Under the pieces are notes generated by a model. The model ran no database searches. It worked only from the letters and a program-made list of their open reading frames with translations, and was not told where the DNA came from. From Marinobacter salarius (GTDB lineage: Bacteria; Pseudomonadota; Gammaproteobacteria; Pseudomonadales; Oleiphilaceae): a DNA stretch of 64,000 bases. Location: NCBI RefSeq assembly GCF_032922745.1, contig NZ_CP136693.1, forward strand, positions 3,658,001 through 3,722,000, in the 5' to 3' direction. A program made the position numbers and the translations under genes. This document shows, one piece after another, positions 47,235 through 57,164 of this stretch (positions are counted from its first letter, which is position 1; the number at the start of each line of letters is the position of its first letter).

Positions 47235-48444
47235 ATGACCACCGAAGCCTATATCTTCGATGCGGTTCGTACGCCCCGGGGGCGCGGCAAGAAAGACGGC
47301 GCCCTGCACAGCGTTAAACCCATTACGCTGCTGACCACCGTTCTCAAGGCGCTACAGGAGAGAAACAGCCTGGACACCGCCCAGGTGGACGACATCGTTA
47401 TGGGCTGCGTGACTGCGGTTGGCGACCAGGGTGCGGATATTGCCAAAACCGCCGCCCTGGCGGCGGACTGGGACGAAGTTGTAGCCGGTGTCACCCTGAA
47501 CCGCTTCTGTGCGTCCGGCCTTGAGGCCGTCAACCTGGCGGCGATGAAGGTCCGTTCCGGATGGGAAGACCTGGTGGTTGCCGGCGGTGTTGAAGGCATG
47601 TCTCGCGTTCCCATGGGTTCCGATGGCGGTGCCTGGGCCACGGACCCGGCCACCAACCTGCACACTGGCTTCATGCCACAGGGCATCGGCGCGGACCTGA
47701 TTGCAACACTGGAAGGCTTTAGCCGGGAGGATGTAGAACGGGTTTGCGGTGAAGTCACAACAAAAGGCCGCCAACGCCTGGGAAAACGGCTATTTTTCAA
47801 AGTCCATCGTTCCGGTTACCGACCAGAATGGCGTGATGATCCTGGATCGTGACGAGCATGTACGCGGCAACACCACGGTGGAATCCCTGTCCAGCCTCAA
47901 GCCCTCGTTCCAGATGATGGGTGAAATGGGCTTCGACGGCGTCGCCCGGGAAAAATACCACTACGTGGAGACGATCAATCACGTGCACCATGCTGGCAAC
48001 TCCTCCGGCATTGTGGATGGCGCCACGGCGCTCCTTATTGGCAGCGAAGCCAAGGGCAAGGCCATGGGGCTCAAACCCCGAGCACGTATCCTGGCCACAG
48101 CAGTCACCAGCACCGACCCCACTATCATGCTGACCGGCCCTGCCCCGGCGGCTCGCAAGGCGCTGAAAAAAGCCGGCATGACAGCGGACCAGATTGACCT
48201 GTTCGAAGTAAACGAAGCGTTTGCCTCCGTGGTGATGCGCTTCCAGAAGGAGTTGTCGGTTCCGGACGAAAAAGTGAACGTGAACGGCGGCGCTATCGCC
48301 ATGGGCCACCCACTGGGCGCCACCGGCGCCATGATTCTGGGCACCCTGCTCGACGAACTGGAGCGGAGAGAACTGCGCTACGGCCTGGCCACCCTGTGTG
48401 TGGGTGGCGGAATGGGTATTGCCACCATCATTGAGCGCGTCTGA
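47235..48444 (+). pseudogene. Acetyl-CoA acyltransferase (thiolase) gene with a one-base frameshift
   Basis: The gene is open from an ATG at 47235 (ribosome binding site AGGACAGGA) and encodes a thiolase of the FadA/AtoB group: Cys92 in NRFCASGLEAVNLAA, then VVAGGVEGMSRVPMGSDGG. The frame is lost near 47740, where a GGG run has one G too many. Removing one G restores VERFAVKSQQKAANAWENGYFSKS and a continuous 402-residue protein with NGGAIAMGHPLGATGA (catalytic His) and LCVGGGMGIA (second Cys). The second half is otherwise intact, so the change is recent or a sequencing error. It lies 33 nt before the FadB/FadJ-like gene and is its natural partner in fatty acid oxidation. Confidence 0.88.
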
Positions 48445-48476
48445 GCCGACGACTGATTCTGAGAGGAGAACCAACT

Positions 48477-50627
48477 ATGAGCACCATTCACTACGACCTG
48501 GGTTCAGATCAGATCCTGACCCTGACCATCGACATGCCCGGCCAGTCCGCCAACACCATGAACGCCGATTTCCGAGCGGCACTGACAGAGACAGTGGGCA
48601 AGGTTAAAAGCGATCTCGACACTATCCGCGGCATTATTGTCACCTCCGCCAAAAAAACCTTCTTTGCCGGCGGTGACCTGAAAGAGCTGCACAAAGTAAC
48701 CCGGAAGGATGCCGGTGCCTTTGAAGACATGGTCAACGGCATGAAAGCCGAGATGCGCGTCCTCGAAACCAGCGGCAAACCCATCGTGGCAGCCATCAAT
48801 GGCTCTGCCCTCGGTGGTGGTCTGGAAATCTGCCTGGCGTGCCATCACCGGGTTGTTCTGGACGAAGACAAGATTCAACTGGGCCTTCCGGAAGTCACCC
48901 TTGGACTGCTGCCCGGTGGCGGCGGCACTCAACGCCTGCCCCGTATGATCGGTTTGGAAGCCGCTTTCCCTTTTCTGATGGAAGGCAAAAAGGTAAACCC
49001 GAAAGCGGCGCTCAAGGCCGGCATTGTTGATGAACTGGCCTCGTCCACCGACGACATGATGGCCAAGGCACGGGCCTTTATCGACGCCAACCCAAAGAGC
49101 CAGCAGCCATGGGACCAAAAAGGCTTCAAGTTTCCTGGCGGCGCGCCTCACCACCCCGCCATGGCCCAGAAGCTGGCTATTGCGCCGGCAATGCTCAAGC
49201 AGAAAACCAAAGGCTGCTACCCCGCCCCGGAGCGTATCCTGTCAGCCGCCGTGGAAGGTGCCCAAGTGGACTTCGACAATGGCAGCCTGATCGAGACCCG
49301 CTATTTCGCGGAACTGGTTATTGGTCAGGTCGCCAAGAACATGACCGGCACCTTCTGGTTCCAGCTCAACGCCGTCAACGCGGGTGAGAGCCGCCCCGCA
49401 GGCGTAGAGAAAGAAACCTTCCGCAAAGTGGGTGTTCTGGGTGCAGGGATGATGGGCGCCGGCATCGCCTACTCAACCGCAACCCGGGGCCTGGAAGTGG
49501 TCCTCAAGGATGTATCCACGGAAAACGCCGAAAGAGGCAAGGCCTATTCCGAGACACTGCTGGCGAAAAAGGTCAGCCGCGGGCGCATGACGGAAGCACA
49601 GAAAGCCGAGGTACTGGACCGCATAACGGCCACTGGTTCCGCAGACGACCTTGAAGGCTGCGACCTGGTCATCGAAGCGGTTTTTGAAGACAGCAACCTG
49701 AAAGCAAAAGTAACCCAGGAAGCAGAAGCAAAACTCGTCGAGAACGGCCTCTTTGCCTCCAACACCTCCACCATCCCCATTACCCAATTGGCCAAGGCCT
49801 CGGCTCGGCCCGAAAAATTCATTGGACTGCACTTCTTTTCGCCGGTGGACAAGATGCAACTGGTGGAAATCATCGTGGGTGAGAAAACATCTGACGACAC
49901 CCTCGCCCGCGCCTTTGATTACGTCCAGCAGATCGGCAAGATCCCCATTGTGGTCAATGACAGCCGCGGGTTCTTTACCTCACGCGTGTTTGGCACCTTC
50001 GTCAATGAAGGCATCGCCATGCTGGGTGAAGGTATCCATCCGTCCAGCATCGAAAACGCTGGCGTACTGGCCGGCATGCCGGTCGGCCCGCTGGCGATTT
50101 CCGATGAAGTCAGCATGACCCTTATGCAACATATCCGCGACCAGAGCAAAAAAGACTCGGAAGCGGCCGGTCAAACCTGGAACGCTCACCCGGCGGAAGC
50201 CATCATCGACCAGATGGTCGGCAGCCACGACCGCAAGGGCAAGGCCGCCGGTGCCGGCTTCTACGAGTACCCGCAATCCGGGAAAAAGCACCTCTGGCCG
50301 GAACTGGACACACTGTTTGTCGATCGGGAAAAAGCTCGGAACACGGACCTCCAGGAGCTGAAAGACCGCATCCTGTTCATCCAGGCCATCGAAACCGTAC
50401 GCTGCCTGGAAGAAGGCGTACTCCGGACCGTTGAAGACGCCAACATCGGCAGCATTTTTGGTATTGGCTTTGCCCCGTGGACAGGTGGTGCCATCCAGTT
50501 CATCAACCAATACGGCGTAAGAGCCTTTGCGGAACGGGCGGAATTCCTGGCCGCGCGCTTTGGTGAACGCTTCAACCCACCGCGTCTGTTGTTGGAAAAG
50601 GCGGAAAGCAACACGCTCTTCGAGTAA
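48477..50627 (+). CDS. Fused enoyl-CoA hydratase / 3-hydroxyacyl-CoA dehydrogenase
   Basis: This 716-residue FadB/FadJ-type protein carries the second and third steps of beta-oxidation. The N-terminal crotonase domain shows FFAGGDLKEL, NGSALGGGLEICLACHHRV and LPEVTLGLLPGGGGTQRLPR with the catalytic Glu residues. The dehydrogenase half begins KVGVLGAGMMGAGIAYSTA (NAD site) and has LHFFSPVDKMQLVEII with the catalytic His; NDSRGFFTSRVFG follows. The start lies 33 nt behind the thiolase, with GAGAGGAG as ribosome binding site. A hairpin follows the stop codon. Confidence 0.94.
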   Translation: MSTIHYDLGSDQILTLTIDMPGQSANTMNADFRAALTETVGKVKSDLDTIRGIIVTSAKKTFFAGGDLKELHKVTRKDAGAFEDMVNGMKAEMRVLETSGKPIVAAINGSALGGGLEICLACHHRVVLDEDKIQLGLPEVTLGLLPGGGGTQRLPRMIGLEAAFPFLMEGKKVNPKAALKAGIVDELASSTDDMMAKARAFIDANPKSQQPWDQKGFKFPGGAPHHPAMAQKLAIAPAMLKQKTKGCYPAPERILSAAVEGAQVDFDNGSLIETRYFAELVIGQVAKNMTGTFWFQLNAVNAGESRPAGVEKETFRKVGVLGAGMMGAGIAYSTATRGLEVVLKDVSTENAERGKAYSETLLAKKVSRGRMTEAQKAEVLDRITATGSADDLEGCDLVIEAVFEDSNLKAKVTQEAEAKLVENGLFASNTSTIPITQLAKASARPEKFIGLHFFSPVDKMQLVEIIVGEKTSDDTLARAFDYVQQIGKIPIVVNDSRGFFTSRVFGTFVNEGIAMLGEGIHPSSIENAGVLAGMPVGPLAISDEVSMTLMQHIRDQSKKDSEAAGQTWNAHPAEAIIDQMVGSHDRKGKAAGAGFYEYPQSGKKHLWPELDTLFVDREKARNTDLQELKDRILFIQAIETVRCLEEGVLRTVEDANIGSIFGIGFAPWTGGAIQFINQYGVRAFAERAEFLAARFGERFNPPRLLLEKAESNTLFE

Positions 50628-50636
50628 CCGAGGCAG

Positions 50637-50673
50637 TCCTTGCCGGAGTTGCACCCGAGCGCTCCGGCAAGGA
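50637..50673 (+). terminator. Hairpin after the beta-oxidation operon
   Basis: A perfect 12-bp stem (TCCTTGCCGGAG with its complement, 50637-50648 and 50662-50673) lies 10 nt after the stop codon. Only three T follow, so it is a plausible but weak intrinsic terminator. Confidence 0.65.
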
Positions 50674-50783
50674 TTTCACGTCGTCTTTCCGCCGGCTCGC
50701 GCGTTCACAAATCTGACGACTTCATGGACAGATTGTCACGTACAGAAACTTCCCCGCTATGGCAACCGCTTCTGTGCTTGCCT

Positions 50784-50789
50784 ACAATA
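50784..50789 (+). promoter_or_regulatory. Possible -10 element upstream of prc
   Basis: TACAAT lies about 120 nt before the prc start, within a 280-nt gap. The -35 is unclear, so the call is tentative. A 34-codon reading frame (50795-50899) follows it, with no recognisable product. Confidence 0.3.
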
Positions 50790-50907
50790 AAACCATGAGC
50801 CAATCCAGCGATATCGAAAAAGCGCTAAATCAACTGCCAGCGGCCACTCATCAGGGGTCCCTCTCCGTAGCGCCCGGTATCGTCCACACCGTCAGGTAAC
50901 AAAGCTT

Positions 50908-53100
50908 ATGAGCATCGCGGAACGATTTGTCACCCGTTACAGCACGACCATGGGTGGGGTAATCCCCGGCAGAAAGACGTTTGCCCTGGCCCTCACGCTC
51001 GCACTTGCTGTGCCTGTATCGGCCAAGCTGGACACCGAAAAGGTTTATCAGCCAGTGTCCCCAACGGTGGAGCAGGCCCGCGCCAACATATTGATTGCCC
51101 GTCAATTGCAGTTCACCCACTTCCGCGATTTGAGTATTAATGACTCGCTGTCTGGCGATGTGTTTGACGCTTACCTTGACTACCTGGATGGCCAGCGCGT
51201 CTACCTGACACAGAAAGACATCGACAAGCTCAGTGCGATTCGGCTTGGGCTCGGATCGGCACTCAAAACCGGTCAACTGCAACCGGGTTTTGATATCTAC
51301 AACCTGGTTCAGCAACGCATCATTGAACGCCTCGAGTTCGCTCTCGACCTGATCGATAACGGCATCGACAAGCTCGACTTCAGTGCCGACGAACGCATCC
51401 TGCTGGACCGCTCCGACGCCGATTGGGCCGCCGACAGAGAAGCACTGGACGACATGTGGGTAAAAAGAATCAAGAATGCCGTCCTGGCCCAACGTCTCAA
51501 CGATTCCGATGACGAATCCATCAAGGAGGCTCTGCAGCGGCGCTATGAAGGCCAGTTGAAGCGCGCCTACCAAGCACGTAGCGAGGACGCGTTCCAGGCT
51601 TACATGAACGCCTTCGCGGGCATGTGGGACCCACATACCTCCTACTTTTCACCGCGCACGTCCGAGAACTTCAACATCAACATGAGCTTGTCCCTCGAGG
51701 GCATCGGCGCGGTGCTGCAATCAGACAACGAATACACCAAGGTGGTGCGCCTGGTGCCGGGAGGGCCTGCCTCAAAGCAAGGCCAGCTTGAGCCGGCAGA
51801 CCGTATCGTGTCGGTCAAACAGGACGACGAGGAAAAACCCGTCAACGTCATCGGCTGGCGCCTCGACGAGGTTGTGGATCTGATTCGCGGTCCCCGCGAA
51901 TCCACGGTGACCCTGGAAGTCATTCCCGCCGATGCCCCGGATGAAACCGTCACTGAAACCATCGCCATTGAGCGGGACAAAGTGAAGCTCGAGGAACAAA
52001 GTGCCAGCAAGGAAGTCATCGAATTCGAACGGAATAACGATACCTATCGCATTGGCGTGATCGACATCCCCACCTTCTATGCTGACTTCAAGGCGATGCA
52101 GGATGGCGATCCCAACTACAAAAGCACCACCCGTGATGTTCGCAAATTGATCGACGAGCTGAAGGCGGACGGCGTCGATGGCGTGGTGATGGACCTCCGC
52201 AACAACGGCGGCGGCGCACTCCATGAAGCCAATGACCTGGTCGGCCTGTTCATCGAGGAAGGCCCCACGGTGCAGATTCGTAACTCCAACAACGACGTAC
52301 AGGTACTCAATGACGAAGACCCGTCCGTTGCCTATGATGGGCCGATGGTGGTACTGGTCAACCGAATGAGCGCTTCCGCATCGGAGATTTTTGCCGGCGC
52401 CATCCAGGACTATGGCCGGGGCCTTGTGGTTGGCTCCCAGACCTTCGGAAAAGGCACAGTACAGGCCGTTCGCCCACTCAATCACGGTCAGCTGAAAATC
52501 ACCCAGAGCAAGTTCTACCGAGTGTCCGGTGGATCAACCCAGCACAAAGGTGTGATTCCAGACATTGAAATCCCGTCGCGCGTGGACAAGACCCGTATTG
52601 GCGAGGATGCGCTGGATCACGCGCTGCCCTGGGACCAGATTGAAGCCGTGCCACATGCGCGCTACTTCGACTTCAGCGGTATTATCGATGAACTCCGGAA
52701 GCGTCACGATACCCGGTTTGAGGAGAACCCGGAGTTCAGCTTGCTGCAAAAGGAAATCGAATTTCTGAAGCAGCAACGTGAACAGGAATACGTCAGCCTG
52801 AACCTCGAAAAGCGCAAGGCATATCAATCACAAATCGAGAACACTCGTTTGACCATCGCCAATGCACGCCGTGACATACGCGGTGAAGAAGCCTTCGAAA
52901 GCCTGGACGCACTGGACGACTGGCAGGACGAACAGGCGGCGGAACCAGACAGTGCAGACGACGAACTGGATTTCGTTATCCGCGAAGGTGGTAACATCAT
53001 GGCGGATATGCTTGAGCTTGATCAGCGCATGGCATCCATCCTGGTTCCCAAGCAGATCACCGCCCAGGCGGACACGCTGAGCGGCAAGTCAGGCCAGTAA
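50908..53100 (+). CDS. prc: Carboxy-terminal (tail-specific) protease
   Basis: This 730-residue periplasmic serine protease degrades or trims proteins from their C-termini. The order is a signal sequence (TFALALTLALAVPVSA, about 24-40), a helical N-terminal region with HFRDLSINDSLSGDVFDAYLDYLDGQRVYL, a PDZ domain (about 250-350, GIGAVLQSDNEYTKVVRLVPGGPA), the S41 protease domain with the catalytic Ser in NRMSASASEIFAGA (near residue 487) and Lys in GSQTFGKGTVQA (near 513), and a C-terminal DUF3340 domain. E. coli Prc is 682 residues; the extra length is mainly at the ends. Confidence 0.95.
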   Translation: MSIAERFVTRYSTTMGGVIPGRKTFALALTLALAVPVSAKLDTEKVYQPVSPTVEQARANILIARQLQFTHFRDLSINDSLSGDVFDAYLDYLDGQRVYLTQKDIDKLSAIRLGLGSALKTGQLQPGFDIYNLVQQRIIERLEFALDLIDNGIDKLDFSADERILLDRSDADWAADREALDDMWVKRIKNAVLAQRLNDSDDESIKEALQRRYEGQLKRAYQARSEDAFQAYMNAFAGMWDPHTSYFSPRTSENFNINMSLSLEGIGAVLQSDNEYTKVVRLVPGGPASKQGQLEPADRIVSVKQDDEEKPVNVIGWRLDEVVDLIRGPRESTVTLEVIPADAPDETVTETIAIERDKVKLEEQSASKEVIEFERNNDTYRIGVIDIPTFYADFKAMQDGDPNYKSTTRDVRKLIDELKADGVDGVVMDLRNNGGGALHEANDLVGLFIEEGPTVQIRNSNNDVQVLNDEDPSVAYDGPMVVLVNRMSASASEIFAGAIQDYGRGLVVGSQTFGKGTVQAVRPLNHGQLKITQSKFYRVSGGSTQHKGVIPDIEIPSRVDKTRIGEDALDHALPWDQIEAVPHARYFDFSGIIDELRKRHDTRFEENPEFSLLQKEIEFLKQQREQEYVSLNLEKRKAYQSQIENTRLTIANARRDIRGEEAFESLDALDDWQDEQAAEPDSADDELDFVIREGGNIMADMLELDQRMASILVPKQITAQADTLSGKSGQ

Positions 53101-53106
53101 AGGGTC

Positions 53107-54171
53107 TCAGCTAAACAATCCCGCCATACCGGTCAGGTTCGGGGTGCTGACCACGCCCTTCTCAGTGACGATGACGTCGATCAGACTGGCCGGCGTCACA
53201 TCAAACACCGGGTTGAAGGCCTTCACGCCGGTGGGAGCGACCTGAACACCCCGAACCTGCCTGAGCTCCTCCCCCTCGCGTTCTTCAATCGGGATGTCCT
53301 TGCCCGACGCGAGGGCCATGTCCACCGTACTGGACGGTGCCACGACCATAAAACCGACTTTATGATGCCGGGCCAGAACCGCCAGGCTATAAGTACCAAT
53401 CTTGTTGGCTACATCTCCGTTGGCCGTAATTCGGTCCGCGCCGACAATCACCCAACGCACATGACCCGCCGCAAGTATCGATGCCGCCGCCCCATCTGCG
53501 TTGAGCGTCACCGGAATCCCATCCCTTGCCAGTTCCCAGGCGGTCAATCGGCTACCCTGAAGCCAAGGCCGGGTCTCATCGGCAAACACATCCTTCAACA
53601 GCTTTTTCTCATGCAGCCGCCGGATCACTCCCAGCGCTGTGCCGTAGCCGCCGGTGGCAAGCGCCCCGGTATTGCAGTGGGTCAGAACCGAAAACGGTTT
53701 GCTGGCATCCATGTGGGCCAGTGCATAATCCGCCATTGCCAGATTGGCGGACAGGTCGTCCTTATGGATTTGAACCGCCGTTTCGGAGAGGCGCTTTACC
53801 GCCTCCTCCAGGGAGTGACACTCTGAGAACACCTGCTCCATTTTCTGCAGCGCCCAGAACAGGTTCACCGCCGTTGGCCGGGAGGCCGCCAGTTCGCGAA
53901 TGGCCTGCTTGATCTCCGCTTTCCAGTCACCGCCACCAGCGTGCCGGGCTGCAAGGGCAACACCGTACGCGGCGCTGATTCCGATCGCCGGCGCCCCACG
54001 CACCACCATATTGCGGATACTCTGAGCCACCCCGGCGGAGCCCTCCAGCGTAATCCAGTGTTCCTGGTCCGGCAGCAGCCGCTGATCCAACAATTCAAGG
54101 CTTCCGCCATGCCAGCGAATGGCGACGGTGCCGATGGCACGGTCACCAGATGAAACAGGGGCGCGACTCAT
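53107..54171 (-). CDS. mtnA: Methylthioribose-1-phosphate isomerase
   Basis: This 354-residue protein of the eIF2B-like fold converts methylthioribose 1-phosphate to methylthioribulose 1-phosphate in methionine salvage. VVRGAPAIGISAAYGVAL, the catalytic Cys in LTHCNTGALATGGYGTALG and the Asp in VGADRITANGDVANKIGT are signatures. It is divergent from mtaD, its upstream partner in the pathway, as in Pseudomonas. Confidence 0.95.
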   Translation of the reverse strand: MSRAPVSSGDRAIGTVAIRWHGGSLELLDQRLLPDQEHWITLEGSAGVAQSIRNMVVRGAPAIGISAAYGVALAARHAGGGDWKAEIKQAIRELAASRPTAVNLFWALQKMEQVFSECHSLEEAVKRLSETAVQIHKDDLSANLAMADYALAHMDASKPFSVLTHCNTGALATGGYGTALGVIRRLHEKKLLKDVFADETRPWLQGSRLTAWELARDGIPVTLNADGAAASILAAGHVRWVIVGADRITANGDVANKIGTYSLAVLARHHKVGFMVVAPSSTVDMALASGKDIPIEEREGEELRQVRGVQVAPTGVKAFNPVFDVTPASLIDVIVTEKGVVSTPNLTGMAGLFS

Positions 54172-54331
54172 TCATTAACTCCTGAGGGATTACAAAACGG
54201 CAGTATACCTGTGTTAATACGGTAAACTCAGCCCCCAGGGTAGTTCTCAACCGGGCCGGTCGCTATACTTTCTGGCTACATTTTCAGACAGCGTGGCCCC
54301 GTTCCAGGCTGCACGTACAAAGGCAGGGTTA

Positions 54332-55672
54332 ATGACGGCAGACACCATTACCGCAGCAGACATTCGCATCAACGCACGTTGGCTGATTCCCATCGAGCCC
54401 GCTGATGTAGTTCTGGAACATCAGGCGGTTCTCGTCCAAGGTGACAGGATTGCCGCCATCGTATCGCAAGACGAGGCGGACGCCCGCTTCCGTACCAAGG
54501 AAGTGATCGACCTTCCCAGCCATGTGGTGCTGCCCGGCCTCATCAATATGCACGGCCACGCCGCCATGTCACTGTTCCGTGGCATGGCCGATGACCTGCC
54601 CCTGATGACCTGGCTTAACGACCACATCTGGCCCGCCGAGGGCGCGTTTGTCAGCGAAGCGTTCATCGCTGATGGCACCCAGCTTGCCATGGCGGAAATG
54701 CTGCGCACCGGCACCACCACGTTTTCCGATATGTATTTCTTTCCGGAAATCGTTGCCCAACTGGCGCACGACGTCGGCATGCGCGCGCAAATCTGCTTTC
54801 CGCTGCTGGACTTCCCCACACCCTGGGGGAGCGGGCCGGATGAATACCTGTCCAAAGGCGAAGCGTTCATCAAGCAGTGGCAGGACAACGCCTTCATCAT
54901 GCCGGCCATTGGCCCCCATGCGCCCTACACCGTATCCGACGAGCCACTGAGTAAAGCCGTAGCGTTATCGGAGGCGACGGGTGCCCCGATCCAGATTCAC
55001 CTGCATGAAACCGCTTTCGAAGTTGAGGACGCCCTGGAAAAGTCCGGCAAGCGCCCTACTGCCCGCCTGGCGGAGCTGAAAGTACTCGGCACCAACACCC
55101 AATGCGTGCACATGACGCAGATTGATGAGTCAGACGTAGCGCTACTCCAGGCGACCGGCGCCCACGTTATCCACTGCCCGGAATCCAACCTGAAACTGGC
55201 CAGCGGCCTGAGCCCGGTGCAGACATTCCGCAACGCCGGCGTCAATGTCGCCATTGGCACGGATGGCGCGGCCAGTAACAATGACCTGGACCTGTTCGGC
55301 GAGCTCAACACCGCCGCCATGCTGGCCAAGGTGGTTGCAGACGACGCCTCGGCACTGTCCGCCCACGAGGCACTGGCTATGGCGACCATCCAGGGCGCCA
55401 GGGCTCTTGGACGCGACCATGAACTGGGATCGCTGGCCGCCGGCAAACTGGCGGACATCATCGCCGTGGATCTTGGCGACCCATTCCTGCAGCCAGTGTA
55501 TGATCCCGCCTCTCACCTGGTTTACAGCAACCATGGCCGCCAGGTAAGCCATAGCTGGATCAACGGCGTACCCCAGGTGCAGGAAGGCAAACTCACCCGC
55601 ATTGACGTTCCAGACCTGATGCTACGCGTCCAGGGCTGGGCCGACCGTATTCGCGAACAGCAAACCAGTTGA
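54332..55672 (+). CDS. mtaD: 5-methylthioadenosine / S-adenosylhomocysteine deaminase
   Basis: This amidohydrolase deaminates methylthioadenosine (and probably SAH), feeding the salvage route with MtnA. Metal ligands are visible in LINMHGHAAMSLFRG, QIHLHETAFE, HCPESNLKLASG and the Asp of GTDGAASNNDLD. I use the ATG at 54332 (446 residues, close to the 444 of the Pseudomonas enzyme); an upstream in-frame GTG at 54293 adds 13 residues. The gene precedes ubiG by 34 nt, and the same order occurs in Pseudomonas. Confidence 0.9.
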   Translation: MTADTITAADIRINARWLIPIEPADVVLEHQAVLVQGDRIAAIVSQDEADARFRTKEVIDLPSHVVLPGLINMHGHAAMSLFRGMADDLPLMTWLNDHIWPAEGAFVSEAFIADGTQLAMAEMLRTGTTTFSDMYFFPEIVAQLAHDVGMRAQICFPLLDFPTPWGSGPDEYLSKGEAFIKQWQDNAFIMPAIGPHAPYTVSDEPLSKAVALSEATGAPIQIHLHETAFEVEDALEKSGKRPTARLAELKVLGTNTQCVHMTQIDESDVALLQATGAHVIHCPESNLKLASGLSPVQTFRNAGVNVAIGTDGAASNNDLDLFGELNTAAMLAKVVADDASALSAHEALAMATIQGARALGRDHELGSLAAGKLADIIAVDLGDPFLQPVYDPASHLVYSNHGRQVSHSWINGVPQVQEGKLTRIDVPDLMLRVQGWADRIREQQTS

Positions 55673-55706
55673 CGCTCACACTCTCAGCGACCAGGCAGAA
55701 CGGCAC

Positions 55707-56435
55707 ATGAGTAACCACAACGTAGACCAGAACGAAATCGCCAAGTTTGAGGCACTGGCCAGCCGCTGGTGGGACCCTACCAGCGAATTCCGGCCCCTGC
55801 ACGACATCAACCCCCTGCGACTCAATTACATTGATGAACGCGCGCCCCTCGCCGGTAAACGAGCGCTGGACGTCGGCTGCGGTGGTGGCCTGCTCTCCGA
55901 GGGCATGGCACTGCGTGGCGCCCATGTCACCGGCATTGATATGGGGGAAGCACCGCTATCCGTCGCGAGACTCCACGGTATGGAAAGCGGCATTGAAGTG
56001 GACTATCGCCAGATCACCGTAGAAGAACTGGCGCAAGATCCTGAACACGCAGGCCAGTACGATGTGGTGACTTGTCTGGAAATGCTTGAGCATGTGCCCG
56101 ACCCGGCGTCGGTGATCAGCGCCTGCGCCACCATGCTCAAACCGGGCGGACATCTGTTCGTGTCTACCATCAACCGCAACCCCAAGTCGTTCCTGTTCGC
56201 CATCGTCGGCGCGGAGTATATGCTCCGCCTGCTGCCCAAGGGCACCCACGAGTGGCGCAAGTTTATCCGGCCGTCCGAGATGTCCGACCATCTCCGCCAC
56301 GCTGGCCTGGACATCCGCGACCTGACCGGCATGACCTATAATCCGATTACCAAAGCCTACCGCCTGGGGCGGGATGTGGACGTGAACTACATGATGCACG
56401 CCATGGACACACGAGAGGACAGTACGCCGTCGTGA
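55707..56435 (+). CDS. ubiG: Ubiquinone O-methyltransferase
   Basis: This 242-residue SAM-dependent methyltransferase performs the two O-methylations of ubiquinone synthesis. The start NVDQNEIAKFEALASRWWDP, the SAM motif ALDVGCGGGLLSEGMA and VTCLEMLEHVPDP are typical of UbiG. The next gene starts inside its stop codon (GTGA overlap). Confidence 0.96.
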   Translation: MSNHNVDQNEIAKFEALASRWWDPTSEFRPLHDINPLRLNYIDERAPLAGKRALDVGCGGGLLSEGMALRGAHVTGIDMGEAPLSVARLHGMESGIEVDYRQITVEELAQDPEHAGQYDVVTCLEMLEHVPDPASVISACATMLKPGGHLFVSTINRNPKSFLFAIVGAEYMLRLLPKGTHEWRKFIRPSEMSDHLRHAGLDIRDLTGMTYNPITKAYRLGRDVDVNYMMHAMDTREDSTPS

Positions 56436-57118
56436 ACGCCACACCCCCAGAGCCAGCCATGCCAGCAACCCCGTCGACCGTCCTGTTTGACCTGGACGGT
56501 ACGTTGATCGATACCGCACCGGACTTTATTCGTTGCCTGAATGAGCTGCGACTCTCTCACGGTTTACCAGGCCTGCCCGCACCGCATATCCGGCGCTCTG
56601 TCTCCAACGGGGCCCGGGCCATGATCAAGATTGGCTTCGGGCTCGACCCGGACCATCCCGACTACCTGGAAAAGCACACCGCATTTCTCGACCTTTACGA
56701 GGCCGGCGTTGCCGTGGAAACCGCTCTGTTCGAGGGCATGGACAACCTCCTGAAAAGCCTCGAAGCACGGGGTATCCCCTGGGGCATTGTCACCAACAAG
56801 CCGGTTCGCTTCGCCGTTCCGTTGGTGGAAGCCCTGGGACTTGCAAACCGCTGTGCAGCGGTGATCTGCCCCGACCATGTCACCCACCGCAAACCCCATC
56901 CAGAAGCTCTGTTTCTTGCCTGCAAGGAAGTGGGCGTCGAACCGACAGCGGGCGTTTACGTAGGCGACCATGAGCGCGATATCGAAGCCGGGCGCAATGC
57001 AGGGATGACAACTATTGCGGTTCGTTACGGTTATATCGAGCAGCCGGAAGCCGTTGATCTGTGGCATGCCGACCTTATTGCGGACACCGTCAGCGACCTG
57101 GCAAAACTGTTACAATAG
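56432..57118 (+). CDS. mupP: HAD phosphatase, N-acetylmuramic acid 6-phosphate phosphatase type
   Basis: This 228-residue HAD hydrolase has motif I LFDLDGTLIDT, motif II VTNKPV and motifs III/IV HRKPHPEAL and YVGDHERDIEAG. Sequence alone could be read as phosphoglycolate phosphatase (Gph). Its position directly behind ubiG and before a yciK-like gene is that of mupP in Pseudomonas, which acts in peptidoglycan recycling, so I prefer that name. The start is GTG, overlapping ubiG; an ATG at 56459 gives a shorter alternative. Confidence 0.82.
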   Translation: MNATPPEPAMPATPSTVLFDLDGTLIDTAPDFIRCLNELRLSHGLPGLPAPHIRRSVSNGARAMIKIGFGLDPDHPDYLEKHTAFLDLYEAGVAVETALFEGMDNLLKSLEARGIPWGIVTNKPVRFAVPLVEALGLANRCAAVICPDHVTHRKPHPEALFLACKEVGVEPTAGVYVGDHERDIEAGRNAGMTTIAVRYGYIEQPEAVDLWHADLIADTVSDLAKLLQ

Positions 57119-57164
57119 CGCCGATGGCAGCACTATTTCAGCATTTCCCAAATGGAGACTCAGA

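Noticed and set aside
50795..50899. A 34-codon reading frame before prc
   Set aside because: It starts directly at the possible transcription start without a ribosome binding site and matches nothing known; it may be leader sequence.
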